A stretch of 64,000 nt of DNA from Dactylorhiza incarnata (taxonomy: Eukaryota; Streptophyta; Magnoliopsida; Asparagales; Orchidaceae), in assembly GCA_033032865.1 (NCBI GenBank), contig JAWHQI010000075.1, forward strand, positions 4,464,001 through 4,528,000, read 5' to 3'. Below, piece after piece: positions 9,947 through 19,620 of the stretch. How positions within the stretch are numbered: position 1 is the stretch's first letter; the number at the start of each line of letters is the position of its first letter. The notes beneath the pieces are model-generated. The model worked only from the letters and a program-made list of their open reading frames with translations. It was not told the origin of the DNA and ran no database searches. A program made the position numbers and the translations under genes.

Positions 9947-11152
9947 CTAATGAATGAGAGATTTAGGTATCCAAAGAGGACCGGGTGTGACGGTTCCTTT
10001 GGGTACCCAAATAAATCGTGTTTGCTTTTGGGGAGATAGTGATGAGTGGAGCCTTTCTTTTGACATTAGTGCGTTATTCTTAAGAATGGGTCTCCATTCA
10101 TACTTTGGTTTAATGTTAATCTTATATGTCAAATTTCCATTATGATAATCTTTATATTGATGATTATGATTGTAATGATTATTGAAGGTATTTTTCATAG
10201 GAAATTTGTGAACGTTTAATTTTTCGTTGGGAGAAGATTGATATTGTAAATGATGATGATGATAGCGTTTTGGAATTTCATTTACAATCTTTTGATGTTT
10301 TTTATTCCGATTGTTTGGTTTATTCATATTTTGAGATATCATATTTAACTTGCTTTTAGAGTTTGTTTGATATTGAGAATTTTTCTTTAAGATTTCCTTA
10401 AGCAAGATAATTTTAGTTTCTAATTCATTGTTCTTAAGTTTCAAGTTATGTCTAGCTTTGTTATATGCAATTGTGCTATTTTTAAGAGTAGAAACAATTG
10501 AATCAATATGGTTTTGGTATTCATTTCTGTATTCCTCAAATGTTTCATCCATCTCTTCAATTTCAATTTTATAACTTTTGCATGTAGCACAATCACCTTT
10601 TAAAGATGAATTTTCTAAACATAATTTTTCAGTATGTTCTTTTATACAAATAATTTCTTTTTCAAGTTCCTTAAGTTTTTCCTTAAAATTATCATAATCA
10701 AAACAAGGTTTTGTGTTTTCAAGTAAAGGACAAGATGGTGAAACCACATCAAAATTAGATTCTAAATTAACAATAGTTTTTAATCTCTTATTTTCTAAAC
10801 GTAAATTTTTAATAGTAATTTTCAATTTCTTGATCTTACGTTTAGCAGTTTTTAGTATATTGAAACTAGAAATGGAAGTTATCACACAAGAAAAAGATTT
10901 TGACTTTCTTACAGCGCTTTTGGTAGAGGCAAAATGTGTGCATGAAGTTCCTTCGTTATCTTTTGCGCCTTCCTCCATCATAGATGAATTTTCATCTTCT
11001 TTTTCTTTCGATGTATTGCTCTCCTTTTCCAAGTTAGTTTCCATGATTTCCATGGCTTTGCAACGAGAGAGATCTTCTTGAATAGTAGTGGATGCTTGTA
11101 TGTTCTTCTCCTCCTGTGTTTGATCTATACCTGCGAGAGGAAAATCATACAT
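9947..11152 (-). CDS. Coiled-coil gag-like ORF of element D
   Basis: This is a 401-codon open frame. The N-terminal third is acidic and Ser/Glu-rich. Residues of roughly 105-260 are a Lys/Leu/Glu heptad-like coiled coil (IKKLKITIKNLRLENKRL and later EKLKELEKEI). The C-terminal part is Asn/His/Gln-rich and ends in WVPKGTVTPGPLWIPKSL. A WVPKG box close to the gag end is common in plant Copia polyproteins, where protease and integrase would follow; here a stop follows instead. I see no zinc knuckle. The protein in element I (63703 to 63074) has the same C-terminus, which indicates that the truncated architecture is inherited. It probably forms or joins virus-like particles. Confidence 0.7.
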   Translation of the reverse strand: MYDFPLAGIDQTQEEKNIQASTTIQEDLSRCKAMEIMETNLEKESNTSKEKEDENSSMMEEGAKDNEGTSCTHFASTKSAVRKSKSFSCVITSISSFNILKTAKRKIKKLKITIKNLRLENKRLKTIVNLESNFDVVSPSCPLLENTKPCFDYDNFKEKLKELEKEIICIKEHTEKLCLENSSLKGDCATCKSYKIEIEEMDETFEEYRNEYQNHIDSIVSTLKNSTIAYNKARHNLKLKNNELETKIILLKEILKKNSQYQTNSKSKLNMISQNMNKPNNRNKKHQKIVNEIPKRYHHHHLQYQSSPNEKLNVHKFPMKNTFNNHYNHNHQYKDYHNGNLTYKINIKPKYEWRPILKNNALMSKERLHSSLSPQKQTRFIWVPKGTVTPGPLWIPKSLIH

Positions 11153-11199
11153 TTCTTCAAGAAATTGCCAAACTTTGTATGCACTAGAAAAGCAATATA

Positions 11200-11460
11200 T
11201 TAATTTGAAAATTTCATTTGATAGAGCACAAAATAATAATGTTTGGCTTTTGCATTTAGTTGACGTTCTTTTTTATTTAATTCATCCGCAGGTCTTACAA
11301 TGGCTAAATTCCATACTTCGATATCTAAAGTCTTAATAATTTTTTCAATTAAAATTTTCCATCTTTTATAATTTCTCCCTTCGAATAACGGTAGTTTAGG
11401 AGATTTTTCTTCTTCATAAAAATTTACCCCACTAGTAGAAGCGAGATCATGAGACGCCAT
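11200..11460 (-). CDS. Copia gag N-terminal domain of element D
   Basis: An 86-codon frame begins MASHDLASTSG about 50 bases from the LTR. It contains LPLFEGRNYKRWKILIEKII, a typical Copia gag start (DUF4219/UBN2-like), and ends at a TAA. The 401-codon frame begins 48 bases downstream in another frame. The two were probably one longer gag; the UBN2 middle section is missing. Confidence 0.7.
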   Translation of the reverse strand: MASHDLASTSGVNFYEEEKSPKLPLFEGRNYKRWKILIEKIIKTLDIEVWNLAIVRPADELNKKERQLNAKAKHYYFVLYQMKFSN

Positions 11461-11497
11461 TATTCCCGGTTGTTAAGCCGATTTGGAATAACCTCCC

Positions 11498-11509
11498 TCT
11501 GATACCACT
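11498..11509 (-). other. Primer binding site of element D
   Basis: On the minus strand AGTGGTATCAGAGG follows the LTR end CCAACA. It matches the initiator Met tRNA 3' end closely and fixes the minus orientation. Confidence 0.85.
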
Positions 11510-12658
11510 TGTTGGATCGGTAGGCGCCCTTAGAGGGGGGGTGAATAAGGGTTTTAAAAACTTTTGATATATTTTGAATATTTTAGAAAAAGCTTTGATT
11601 ATTAAACTAAAGAAGATCAAGACATATCAAGTGAAGTAAAAGTAAAGACATGATTTTATTAACTTGAGAAGCATGATTACAAAACTTGATCTCTTATCGA
11701 AGCTAGAAATCAAAGCTAATAGAAAAAGACTCCTTTTTATTTTCTATCCCGACTCGCTTCCCCACGAACCGGTGGCCCTAGCCTATCCTCCACGGATTCG
11801 GCCTCAAGCCGCTATAGCCAACCCTCCCCCGGATATGGCCTCGAGCACCCACTAGACCTAGCCTAGATCTAGTCGCCAACACGAGGTGAATTTCAGCCCT
11901 AAGTCCTACCCCGACCTAGTCGCCAACACGAGGCGAATTCACTAACGATTACAAGAATAAAGATGTTAAAAAAAACACCAATAATAAAAACTCCCTCTTA
12001 GAACTTCTGAAGTTGGAGACGTTGGACCGCTGTAGTATAAGCGTTGTTGAAGCGGTCGCCGGTCGGATGAAGCGTGAAGAAGTCCTCCTTCAGAAATTCT
12101 CTCTAAGATTTTGCTGGGAGTATCTCTCTGAACCTTCCTCTATATGCTGTGGCACGAAGCTCTGGAGTTTAGGGTTATAGAAGAGTAAGGAAGACGGAGC
12201 CAATGGTTTCTTTTTATAGCCTCAGCGCTAGCGTCTGCGCTAGTGCTACCGCCGGCGCTATCCCATATTAAGTAATATTTTGGGCGCGAGAAACTTTAAT
12301 ACATGGAAACAATTTCGCCATTCCTCTTGTGCTCCGCGCTACCACCAGCGCTAGTAGATACCGCCTGCGCTAGCTGCTACCACCTGCGTTAGCTGCTACC
12401 ACCTGCGTTAGCTGACCACCTGGTGCTAGCACCTTCTAAAATTGTTTTCGAGATTTTCTCAAGTCCGCGCTAGCGCTAGCGCTAGCGCCGGTCCTAGCGG
12501 GCATGTTGGAATTTTGGCTTCAAATTTTGGCGCAACATTCTTATGTTATCCTTGAGTCATGTGGACTTGTTATCCTTCACACTTAAACACACAAGATCAA
12601 ATACACATAGGATTTGTTATTCTCAAACCTAGGAGATGCGGAAGACCATTTTCCAACA
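11510..12658 (-). repeat. 5' LTR of element D (right end)
   Basis: This 1149-bp LTR is nearly identical to 5216-6349. U3 dyads lie at 12220-12505 and a TATA box at 12209-12220. Small differences include an extra copy of a GCTGCTACCACCTGCGTTA unit near 12380-12410. Confidence 0.93.
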
Positions 12659-12663
12659 GTGCA

Positions 12664-13480
12664 GACTCTTCGTCGTCACGTTCAGGGGAAAGGCGAGGGA
12701 TTGGTTCCACCAGCTCCCGGTGGGGACCATCTACGGCTTCGAGTACCTGCGTTGGAGTTTCTTGCTGAGGTTCTCTACTTCAAAGAAGAGGAGGAAAGGG
12801 GCGGAAGCGCTGTTCTGAATTTGGCAAAGGTCAGGAGAAACGTTGGGAAGTTACATGGATAGGTTCCAGGAAGAGGTGCTCCTAGTCATTGAGGTGCCCG
12901 GGCACACCCTGCAACTGGCCTTCACCCTCGGGTTGCAGTAGGGTTTGTTCAGGATGAGTTTAACTCGGGACCCTGGGTGTCTTTCGAAGAGCTGATGGAG
13001 CGTGCTGCTCGGGAGATCGAGTGTGAAGCAACAAATCAGGAGTTCATGGCAACGTTGCCCAAGGGCGTGGAAGAGGAGAGGAAGGAGCAGGGAGGAAGAA
13101 GGAGAGAGGAAGTGAGGAGTCAGGGACAGCATGGACCCCCGCTGGGTCGGAGCAAGGTTGGAGGTCTCAACCACCAGCCGCCCGACCAGCTTGGAGGTCG
13201 CCTGGGGGACCCTTTCACGGCCAAGGAAGAGGCCACTTCCATGGAGGAGGATGCTATCACAGAAGGCAGGGACCGTTCAATCCGGTGGGCTGGCAGGCCG
13301 ATGCAAGGCCGCTGCAATCCCTGCACCTGCAAGCTATGGCGATTGGACGAAAGAAGGGAGGAAAGAAGAGGGCCCGCCCGGAGAACGGGGCAGGCGAGCT
13401 GGCACTGTTGTATTGTGACTTCCATCAGCAGGAAGGTCATGTGACCACAACCTCCCCTGAGTTCCTCGAGATAAGAGAAG
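12664..13480 (+). pseudogene. Tat-type gag of element C, C-terminal part
   Basis: After the D insertion the gag domain resumes with RLFVVTFRGKARDWFHQLP, the hallmark block of gypsy gag. It then continues through SYMDRFQEEVLLV and SFEELMERAAREIE in shifting frames. A basic Arg/Glu-rich tail follows, then a knuckle-like C-x-FH-x3-GH-x-T segment (about 13415-13450) that lacks the final Cys. At least two frameshifts and two stops are visible. Confidence 0.75.
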
Positions 13481-13714
13481 GAGGGAAATCCCCAGCAGGG
13501 GGAAAGCAGCTCTGTCTGGAGGGTCCGAGGGGAAGAGGAGAAGGGAAGAAGAAAGAAGAAGAAGAACAGTGCGAAGAAAGAACCGACCTGGGGGCCCTGG
13601 GTGGGATCGGGGTGATTCACGGAGGAGTGGGTATAGAGGCCACCCGAAAGGGTAGCCTCCATACCATATATCGTCGAAGCATCGCTTCAACCTCCCGATC
13701 CCCACCCCCTGGCA

Positions 13715-14259
13715 AGAAGATTACCTTCTCGGCCCAAGATATGCCGTCCCACGAGGATCCCTTCTGCGACGCACTCATCATCAAGGCCGCCATCGAAAAC
13801 TTCACGGTCTCCTGAATCCTGGTCGACAACGGGAGCTCGGTGAACGTGGTGTTCAAGAAGGCTTTTGACAATATGAAGGTCGAGGCGAAGCGGGTGTTAG
13901 CGTCAGACGGGCCACTCTTCGGGTTCTTCGGAGAAAGGAAGGAATTGGAGGGAGGAGTCGAACTCCTCGATACTTTGGGGGGTACGTCCAAAAACTGTCG
14001 GTTCGTCATCGTGGACATGCCGAGTAGTTACAACGCCATCTTCGGGCATCCCCTCATCAGCGCGTACCAGTGTGTGCCATCCTCATACCACAAGTGCTTG
14101 AAATACAGCACTGGAGGAGTCCAGGTCTGGGTCAGAGGAGATCCCAGGGAGGTGCGCCAGTGCTACGTCACAGCTGTCAACACGGTCGAGCGGATGAAGA
14201 AGGCAGAAGAGATGGGAGAGGTGATGGAGGAGAAGGCCGGGGAGTATGTGGCCATTTAA
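13715..14259 (+). pseudogene. Retropepsin-like protease of element C
   Basis: The domain starts with ITFSAQDMP and DALIIKAAI (13720-13800), a spacing typical of Tat proteases. It is followed by a TGA (13813-13815) and then LVDNGSSVNVVF, where D-N-G takes the place of the usual D-T/S-G catalytic triplet. Later blocks are FVIVDMPSSYNAIFGHPLI and YHKCLKYST. The frame ends at 14257-14259 after an acidic tail. In full-length Tat elements reverse transcriptase would follow; here a tandem array does. The in-frame stop and the active-site change make this copy inactive. Confidence 0.75.
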
Positions 14260-14456
14260 GCGCAAGGAGGCGCGGTGTGATGAACTTGTATCATCTCGAC
14301 TATGAATGAAAATAGTTTCTTTCTTTTTTTAGATAACACCCAGTTGGTAAGATCCCCGACTAGAGACCATTCTTCGGGCTCAGTCATGCCGGCAGATGGG
14401 ATACTCACCGGGTCGACTCACTATTTGGCTAAGCAACTTGGAAAGATGATAAGCAC

Positions 14457-14770
14457 CTCCGCCTCCAGGTAAGCTAGGCCCCTTGGATGTGGATGGGCAT
14501 TCCACCTCCAGTTGGTTTGAATAAGTGTTGAGTTTCTCCGCCCCCAGGTAAGCTAGGCCTCTAGGACGTGGATGGGTAATCCGTCCCCAATTGGTTTGGG
14601 AATGTGCTGGGTTCCTCCGCCTCTAAGCAAGCTAAGCCCCTAGGGCGTGGACGGGTACTCCGCCCCCCAAATGGTTTGAAAAGGTTTCGAATTCCTCTGC
14701 CTCCAGGTAAGCTAAGCCTCTAGGACGTGGACCGGCACTCCTCTCCTAGTTGTTCTAGCAGGTTGGTCCA
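14457..14770 (+). repeat. 79-bp tandem array downstream of protease in C
   Basis: About four units start near 14461, 14540, 14619 and 14699. Each contains CCTCCAGGTAAGCTAGGCC and a GGACGTGGATGGG-like segment, with the third and fourth units more diverged. It occupies the place where Tat elements such as F carry 3' UTR arrays. The stretch from 14771 to 15015 holds nothing I recognise. Confidence 0.8.
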
Positions 14771-15015
14771 AGGTATGACAAGATAGTAAACTCTCTTCAT
14801 CATAGGACGAGATCTCAAACCAAACAGTTGATTATGCTTGAACAGCGAATAGTTGAAGAAACTAGAAGGTTTGCCAAATAGTTGCATGTTCATTGATAAT
14901 ACAGTTTACATAGACAGGCACTTTGCTCTTAATAATTAGCATACGGTTGAAGATACAAAGTAATCATGGCCTGCGGAAAATTAAAAAGAGAGGAGGTTCC
15001 TATCAACTCCGACGT

Positions 15016-16673
15016 TTAGGGGGAATAGCCGCCGTAGGAAGGGGGCGAGCTGGGATGCACAGGGGAGGGGTATTGCTCAAAAAGGATATCGCTAGCAGAG
15101 CCCCCCCCCCCCCACCATCCGTCACGAAGGGCGTCCGCCCTATGAAGGGAAACCACCAAGGCCTCGGCCGTTGTCTTCGCAATCTCCGTCCGGGTGCTCT
15201 CAGCCATAGCAGGAGAAGGCAGGACGAGGGCCGCCGTACGCGAGGGTCTGCCTCTCTCCCCCTCCCGCAACTGCCTCTAGGCTTCAGCAAGTTGAGCCCT
15301 TAGGTCCTGCACCTCTCAATCTGACTCCTCGCATCGCCTCCTGAGCGATTCATCAGGCTCTGGCCCCTGCAGGTAAAAAAGCTAAAAGGGTTTCAGACGT
15401 TGAAGAAAAGAAAGGTGAAGAAGAAGGGGAGAGTACCCAAAGCAAGCACGAACCAGCCCTCAAATGACTGCTCCAGGAGCCTCTCAGAGGTGAATAGGCA
15501 TGTGGTGAGGTCAGAACCTTCTCTTCGGCAGCCCGACTCGACGCATCGGCCTGCCTCAGCTTCTTCGAGAAACTAAGACCTCAGCGTGCGGTAATATGCG
15601 AGAGTTTTGCTGCGTGAAGTAGGGCTTGCGAGCTCATGTAGGCAAGGTCATGCATAGACTATTTTTTGTAGGCCGTTCAGCGCGAATAAAAGCCGTTCAG
15701 CGCGGCATCCACTTCCAGAAACCTTGATCCTGGGTGCACGATGACACCCCCTGCATACACCTGATGCATTATTTCATTACGGCAATCTCCTCACCCGCGG
15801 TGCCGACGCTAGCCTCAACCCGACGTATGTGGTCTGCGAGTGGCGCAGCTATACCTACGGACGCAAGCCGGACCTCCCCCCTTAGCAGATTAAGCTCGTT
15901 TTTCAACCTCTCCATCTGCTTCTCTAGCGCGCAGACGCGGGCGAGAGGGTCAGGTCCGGCGGACCACCTTCCATCACGCAGCTCAAGAAGAAAGGCCTCC
16001 TGCCTCCGCACCGTATCAGCCAAAATATTCAGACACTTGAGGATGTTGGGCTGGTCCTCGGCAGGTTCCTCAACCATAGTAGGGGATAAGGTTGGTGGGA
16101 AAACCTCCATCTGGCTCGACTGACCTGTCGAAGTCTTGTCCCCTTCTGCAAAAAGCGTAGCTTTAGACACCGAAGCACTCACACCGATAGAGGCTCTCAC
16201 AGCAACATTACCTTGCGAATCCTCAATCCCTTGGCTTTACGAGGAAGGGTTGTCATGGGCAGTTGAGAGAGTAGCAGGAACCTGAGCAAGAATGGCAGGA
16301 CTTACTCGAACGCCTGCACCCGACGTTTCCATCGCACTACGGGCCCCCTCGGGATGGTTTGGAAAAAGCTATTAGCATTCAAGAAGCATGTCTTAATTGG
16401 TGCGGTATGACCGCAAAAAAGAGGTGAAGATAAGGAATGAGTCGATACTGCGTCTAGCTCCAAGTCCCGGACATAGTCGGTCACCCCGTGGGAGGTTGAC
16501 GATGCCACCTCTTTCACCAAATCGGGTCGGAGTTTCTTACGCGGTGATCGCGCCATCGGCCAAGTAGGGGAGGGCGGAACGCCGCTGACCATGGACCTGA
16601 GCTCCGCCAAGTCATTCTGGTCCCTCACAGCAATGGCTTTGAAACGGGCCCTGAAGTGTCGAGGAGGGTCCAT
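15016..16673 (-). pseudogene. Antisense gene of element C, coiled-coil product
   Basis: Three minus-strand frames follow one another. The first (16673-16302, starting MDPPRHFRARF, 123 codons) ends just past a consensus splice donor GTAAGT at 16305-16300. The second (16200-15769, 143 codons) contains a heptad-like stretch (LARVCALEKQMERLKNELNL). The third (15270-15016) is Ser/Pro-rich with a 13-base C run inside. A minus-strand TATAAAA lies about 75 bp before the first ATG. Additional antisense ORFs before the 3' LTR are known in some Tat-lineage elements. I do not recognise a catalytic domain. It may be a multi-exon gene or its remains. Confidence 0.5.
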
Positions 16674-16742
16674 CCGACTCGAAGGAAAGGGGGGAAGGGA
16701 GAACTCTCAGGAAGGGTGCTCTCCTCACCTCCCCATCTGGAG

Positions 16743-16755
16743 GCTTTTTATAGCC
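16743..16755 (-). promoter_or_regulatory. Possible core promoter of the antisense gene in C
   Basis: The minus-strand sequence GGCTATAAAAAGC stands about 70-80 bp upstream of the ATG at 16673. It is outside the LTR, so the antisense unit could be transcribed on its own. Confidence 0.45.
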
Positions 16756-16840
16756 GTCCTGCGGGACCCTCAGTAGATTCCCCTAAGACCCCACTTGACT
16801 CGTCAAATAGGTGGGTTGGACTTTCTTTCCGTGCTTAGAA

Positions 16841-16864
16841 CAAGCTCGAAAAGAGCAGGGATTG
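16841..16864 (+). other. Polypurine region of element C
   Basis: The purine-rich stretch GAAAAGAGCAGGGA lies just before the 3' LTR start TGTACAAC. It is less uniform than in the Copia elements. Confidence 0.5.
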
Positions 16865-17779
16865 TGTACAACCCTCATATTTACCGAATCGACGTGGCCT
16901 AGCACATGTAAGGGGCAAGCGGACCAAACAATCGGAGATTGTAAGAACCGAAAAAAGAAAGCCCTGGGGGGCAAGCTCTCTTGGGCGAGTGGACAATTGG
17001 TCCACTCGCCCGGGCAAGGGGGCGAGTAGACCATTGGTCCACTCGCCCGGGCTAGGGGTGAGGGGGCGAGTGGACCATCGGTCCACTCGCCCGGGCAAGG
17101 GTGCGAGTGGACCGTCGGTCCACTCGCCCGGGCCTGGGGATGAGTGGACCATCGGTCCACTCGCCCAGGCAAGGGGGCGAGTGGACCCAAGGTCCACTCG
17201 CCCCCATGCCAGCAGGCGAGTGGACCTATGGTCCACTCGCCCGGGCAGCTGGGCGAGTGGCCCTATGGTCCACTCGCCCAGCACGGATGGTGGACCCCGA
17301 TCCATCCATCTGACCCCCGGTGAGGAGGAGGAGTGGACATCTCGAGCTACACTCGCCCCCCTCATGTTTCGATCGTTCGGGTTGGTTGTTGGGCTGCGGA
17401 TAGTGGATTTTTGGCTATCCGCAGACCAATTTTTGGGAAGTCTATAAATATACCCCTATGGGCACCTTGGGAAGGGATTTTGATACCCCCTCCCTCGCGT
17501 GTGTGTTGTGAGCAAGCACTATGGATGGTGAGGTGATCCTTAGTGCCCTCCAAGGTGCCCAGGCTCAGCATTGGCTTGGGAGAGGAAGTTCCTAGAGAGC
17601 TTTTGGGTATGTGGTGGGACCTCCACGCTGCAGCTTAAGGGGTTCATTTGTGGACTTAGAAGTTTTCCAATGGTTAGTTTCTTCGGTTCTTAGTGACTGG
17701 TCAAGGGTCTAGCTCAGGTCAAGTAAGGGTTAGCTGCATCTCCCTTTCGAACGTCGAGACCAGTTCTCTGGTTTCAACA
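16865..17779 (+). repeat. 3' LTR of element C
   Basis: This 915-bp partner of 3721-4668 also ends TTTCAACA and is followed by TSD ATCTT. It carries the same 37-bp dyad array (16984-17285) and a TATA box near 17443. It lacks a short segment present in the 5' LTR around 4370-4400. Confidence 0.93.
16984..17285 (+). repeat. U3 array of 37-bp dyads in the 3' LTR of C
   Basis: This array has about eight GGCGAGTGGACC/GGTCCACTCGCC units, in the same order as in the 5' LTR. One linker has an extra insertion (around 17050-17066). Confidence 0.88.
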
Positions 17780-17784
17780 ATCTT
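17780..17784. repeat. Target site duplication of element C (right)
   Basis: ATCTT directly follows the 3' LTR and equals 3716-3720. Confidence 0.9.
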
Positions 17785-19164
17785 AGGCTTCTATCATCGT
17801 GACAACATGCTTCACACAACAATATCGTTATGAGAGATCAAGAAAATCTATTTATGTACTTATCGTCGTGACAACAAGGTGCAAACGACGTTATCGTTGT
17901 AAGAACTCAAGAGAAGACCGTTGAATATAACATTGTGATTAACCAACTTCAAACAACGATATCATTTTTTCAAGCTCAGAAGGCGGTATTTCAAATCGAC
18001 GGAGTCGACAAAAGCAAATATCAAATCAATCATGTCTGAAAAGTGGTCTGATATAAAACTTTTTAGATTCTTGACCGTTAGAAGAATCAGAGCTATAAAA
18101 TGATAAGAAAGGTTTGGCTAACCCTAATCTTTGATTATATATTGTTGAGAAATCAAAAAGAGTAAACCTTGTCTACCGCCAAAACGCAATAGAACAATAA
18201 AAAGCAAGTCTTTTCAAAGAAAGAAGAAGAAGAAGAAAAAGAAGAAGCCAAGCTTCAATAAGAAATCTCACTCTTGAGAGCAAGAAGACTTCTTAATATA
18301 AGAAGTTTAACACTGATCCTGGAAACAAAGCTCATCTATTGAAGATCCAGTGTTGTTGCTAAAGAGATGGCTTTCTTTTCAAAAAGACCTAAGAAGATTC
18401 AAGCTGCTTAAAGTTATATCTTTTAGAGTCTATATGATGTAAACCTTGTTCTAATCTCTAATTGTAAGATCTTTTTGAGATCTGAGGTAGGGCTATGCTG
18501 ACAGCCTTAGTGTAGGGCTTGTGAGAAGGCCTGAGTGTAGGCCTTTGCTAAAAGTCTAAGGTAGGGTCTGTGAAGACATGAGGTAGGATTTCTGAGGAAA
18601 TCTGAGTTGTAGGATCCTTGCTAGGGATCTAAGTTGTAGGAGTGTCTGCACTCTGAGGTATGGTTGCTGCTGGCACCTGAGGTAGGATTCTATGATGGAA
18701 TCTAAGGTAGGGGACTTGCTGAGTTCCTGAGTTATAAGATCAGAATATCTGAGTTTTTCGAGGAGTTGGCCTAGCCTAGCACACTGCTAGATAGGTGAAG
18801 GGGGATAGTGGAGTACCCATCATCTGGGGAACCAATATAAACAACTGTATGCTTTTTTGTGCTTTTTTATTTTACATTCTCTGCACTAGATTAGTCAACA
18901 ACATAAAAGAGACTAAAATATTTTTGAAACGCCTATTACCCCCCCCCCCCCCCCCCCCTTTAGGTTACTAGACTACTGATCAAACTTTCAATGTCTTTAT
19001 TTGTTCAATAAAATTGATTTGGTTTTCATATCTTGCAATTTACTTTTGATCCAATCTATTTCTTATATAATATCAAAAGTTTTCATTGCTAATACAAATG
19101 TTTCTAAAACTCTCATTCACCCCCCCCCCCCCCCCCCCCTCTAAGGGCGCCTTAAGATCCAACA
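17785..19164 (+). repeat. 3' LTR of element B, second part
   Basis: The GACGATATCGTT-type array continues to about 17960. A TATA-like GCTATAAAATG lies at 18091-18101. It is followed by a zone of imperfect repeats around CTGAGGTAGG (18480-18780) and the GTGGAGTACCC / GGGGAACC segment. Two long C runs follow (18939-18958, 19120-19139). The end CCAACA at 19164 mirrors the start TGTTGG. The last 170 bp also resemble the LTR ends of D, so an alternative end near 18991 cannot be excluded. Confidence 0.65.
18480..18780 (+). repeat. Imperfect CTGAGGTAGG repeats in the LTR of B
   Basis: Short units containing TCTGAGGTAGG or TGAGTTGTAGG, each beside a small inverted repeat, recur about every 25-35 bases. 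The complementary strand of element A's LTR (1600-1760) holds the same kind of repeat downstream of the promoter. Confidence 0.6.
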
Positions 19165-19620
19165 TAATTGAATTCTTAAAAAGGGAGATTTTGGATATCA
19201 TCCCATATTAACTCCTAGTACTGTTGCAAACCCTTCACCGGGTAGTCCTCGGGAAATCTAAGACTAATAAAATCTTAAAATTTACTATCTTATATTTATA
19301 TATTTTTAAACAAAAAAACAAAATTTTTTAATTTCTCTTCATTTTCTACCTTTTACTTTTTGGTGTATGACCCAAGTTGGTTCCGGAAATCGTGCAAACC
19401 ATTCATCTATGCTTAAGATTCCAAGGAACCAATTCTCAATATTGGATTGAGGAATCAATATGTGACACTTCTTTTCCTCCTTTGTTTTCTTCTTCTTCTA
19501 CTACTACTATAACTACTACTACTACTACTTCTTCTTCTTCTTCCTCCTCCTCTTCTTCTTCTAATATGGGTGATCTGAACCTGGATACGTCCGCGCAATA
19601 GACTATGTCATATTATTCTC
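19165..19620 (+). other. Unresolved repeat fragment between elements B and E
   Basis: A purine tract (AAAAAGGGAGATTT) is followed by a segment (CTCCTAGTA ... TCCTCGGGAA) that recurs at 45309-45400 after the right-hand Copia LTR. A frame at 19377-19601 is mostly Ser/Thr from a CTT/ACT microsatellite (19486-19562). A GCGCAATA-x-ACTATG stretch near 19593 recurs near 46900. It is probably a remnant of a gypsy-type element; no domain is recognisable. Confidence 0.4.
19486..19562. repeat. CTT/ACT/CTC trinucleotide microsatellite
   Basis: Runs of CTT, CTA/ACT and CCT triplets are present. They encode poly-Ser and poly-Thr in the overlapping plus frame. Confidence 0.85.

Larger units (their letters stand above)
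5216..12658 (-). mobile_element. Element D: non-autonomous Copia element with gag only
   Basis: This is a complete 7.4-kb minus-strand insertion with near-identical LTRs (5216-6349, 11510-12658) and TSD GTGCA. It has an initiator-Met-type primer site next to the right LTR and a polypurine tract next to the left LTR. The only coding content is a gag-like region (11460 to 9947). The 3.6 kb between gag and the 3' LTR is AT-rich, has no pol, and carries blocks shared with element I. It must use proteins of another Copia element to move. Confidence 0.92.
3721..17779 (+). mobile_element. Element C: Tat-like Ty3/gypsy retrotransposon without reverse transcriptase
   Basis: This is a complete insertion with two LTRs (3721-4668 and 16865-17779) and a perfect 5-bp TSD. 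In order it carries gag, a retropepsin domain, a 79-bp tandem array and an antisense reading-frame group. No reverse transcriptase, RNase H or integrase is present between protease and 3' LTR. Its LTR ends (TGTACAAC ... GGTTTCAACA) match those of element F, which does have pol, so I infer it was mobilised by F-type enzymes. Element D sits inside its gag (5216-12658). Without D the element would be about 6.6 kb. Confidence 0.9.

Noticed and set aside
13120..14018. Minus-strand frames opposite gag and protease of C
   Set aside because: They are shadows of the plus-strand Tat gag/protease blocks.
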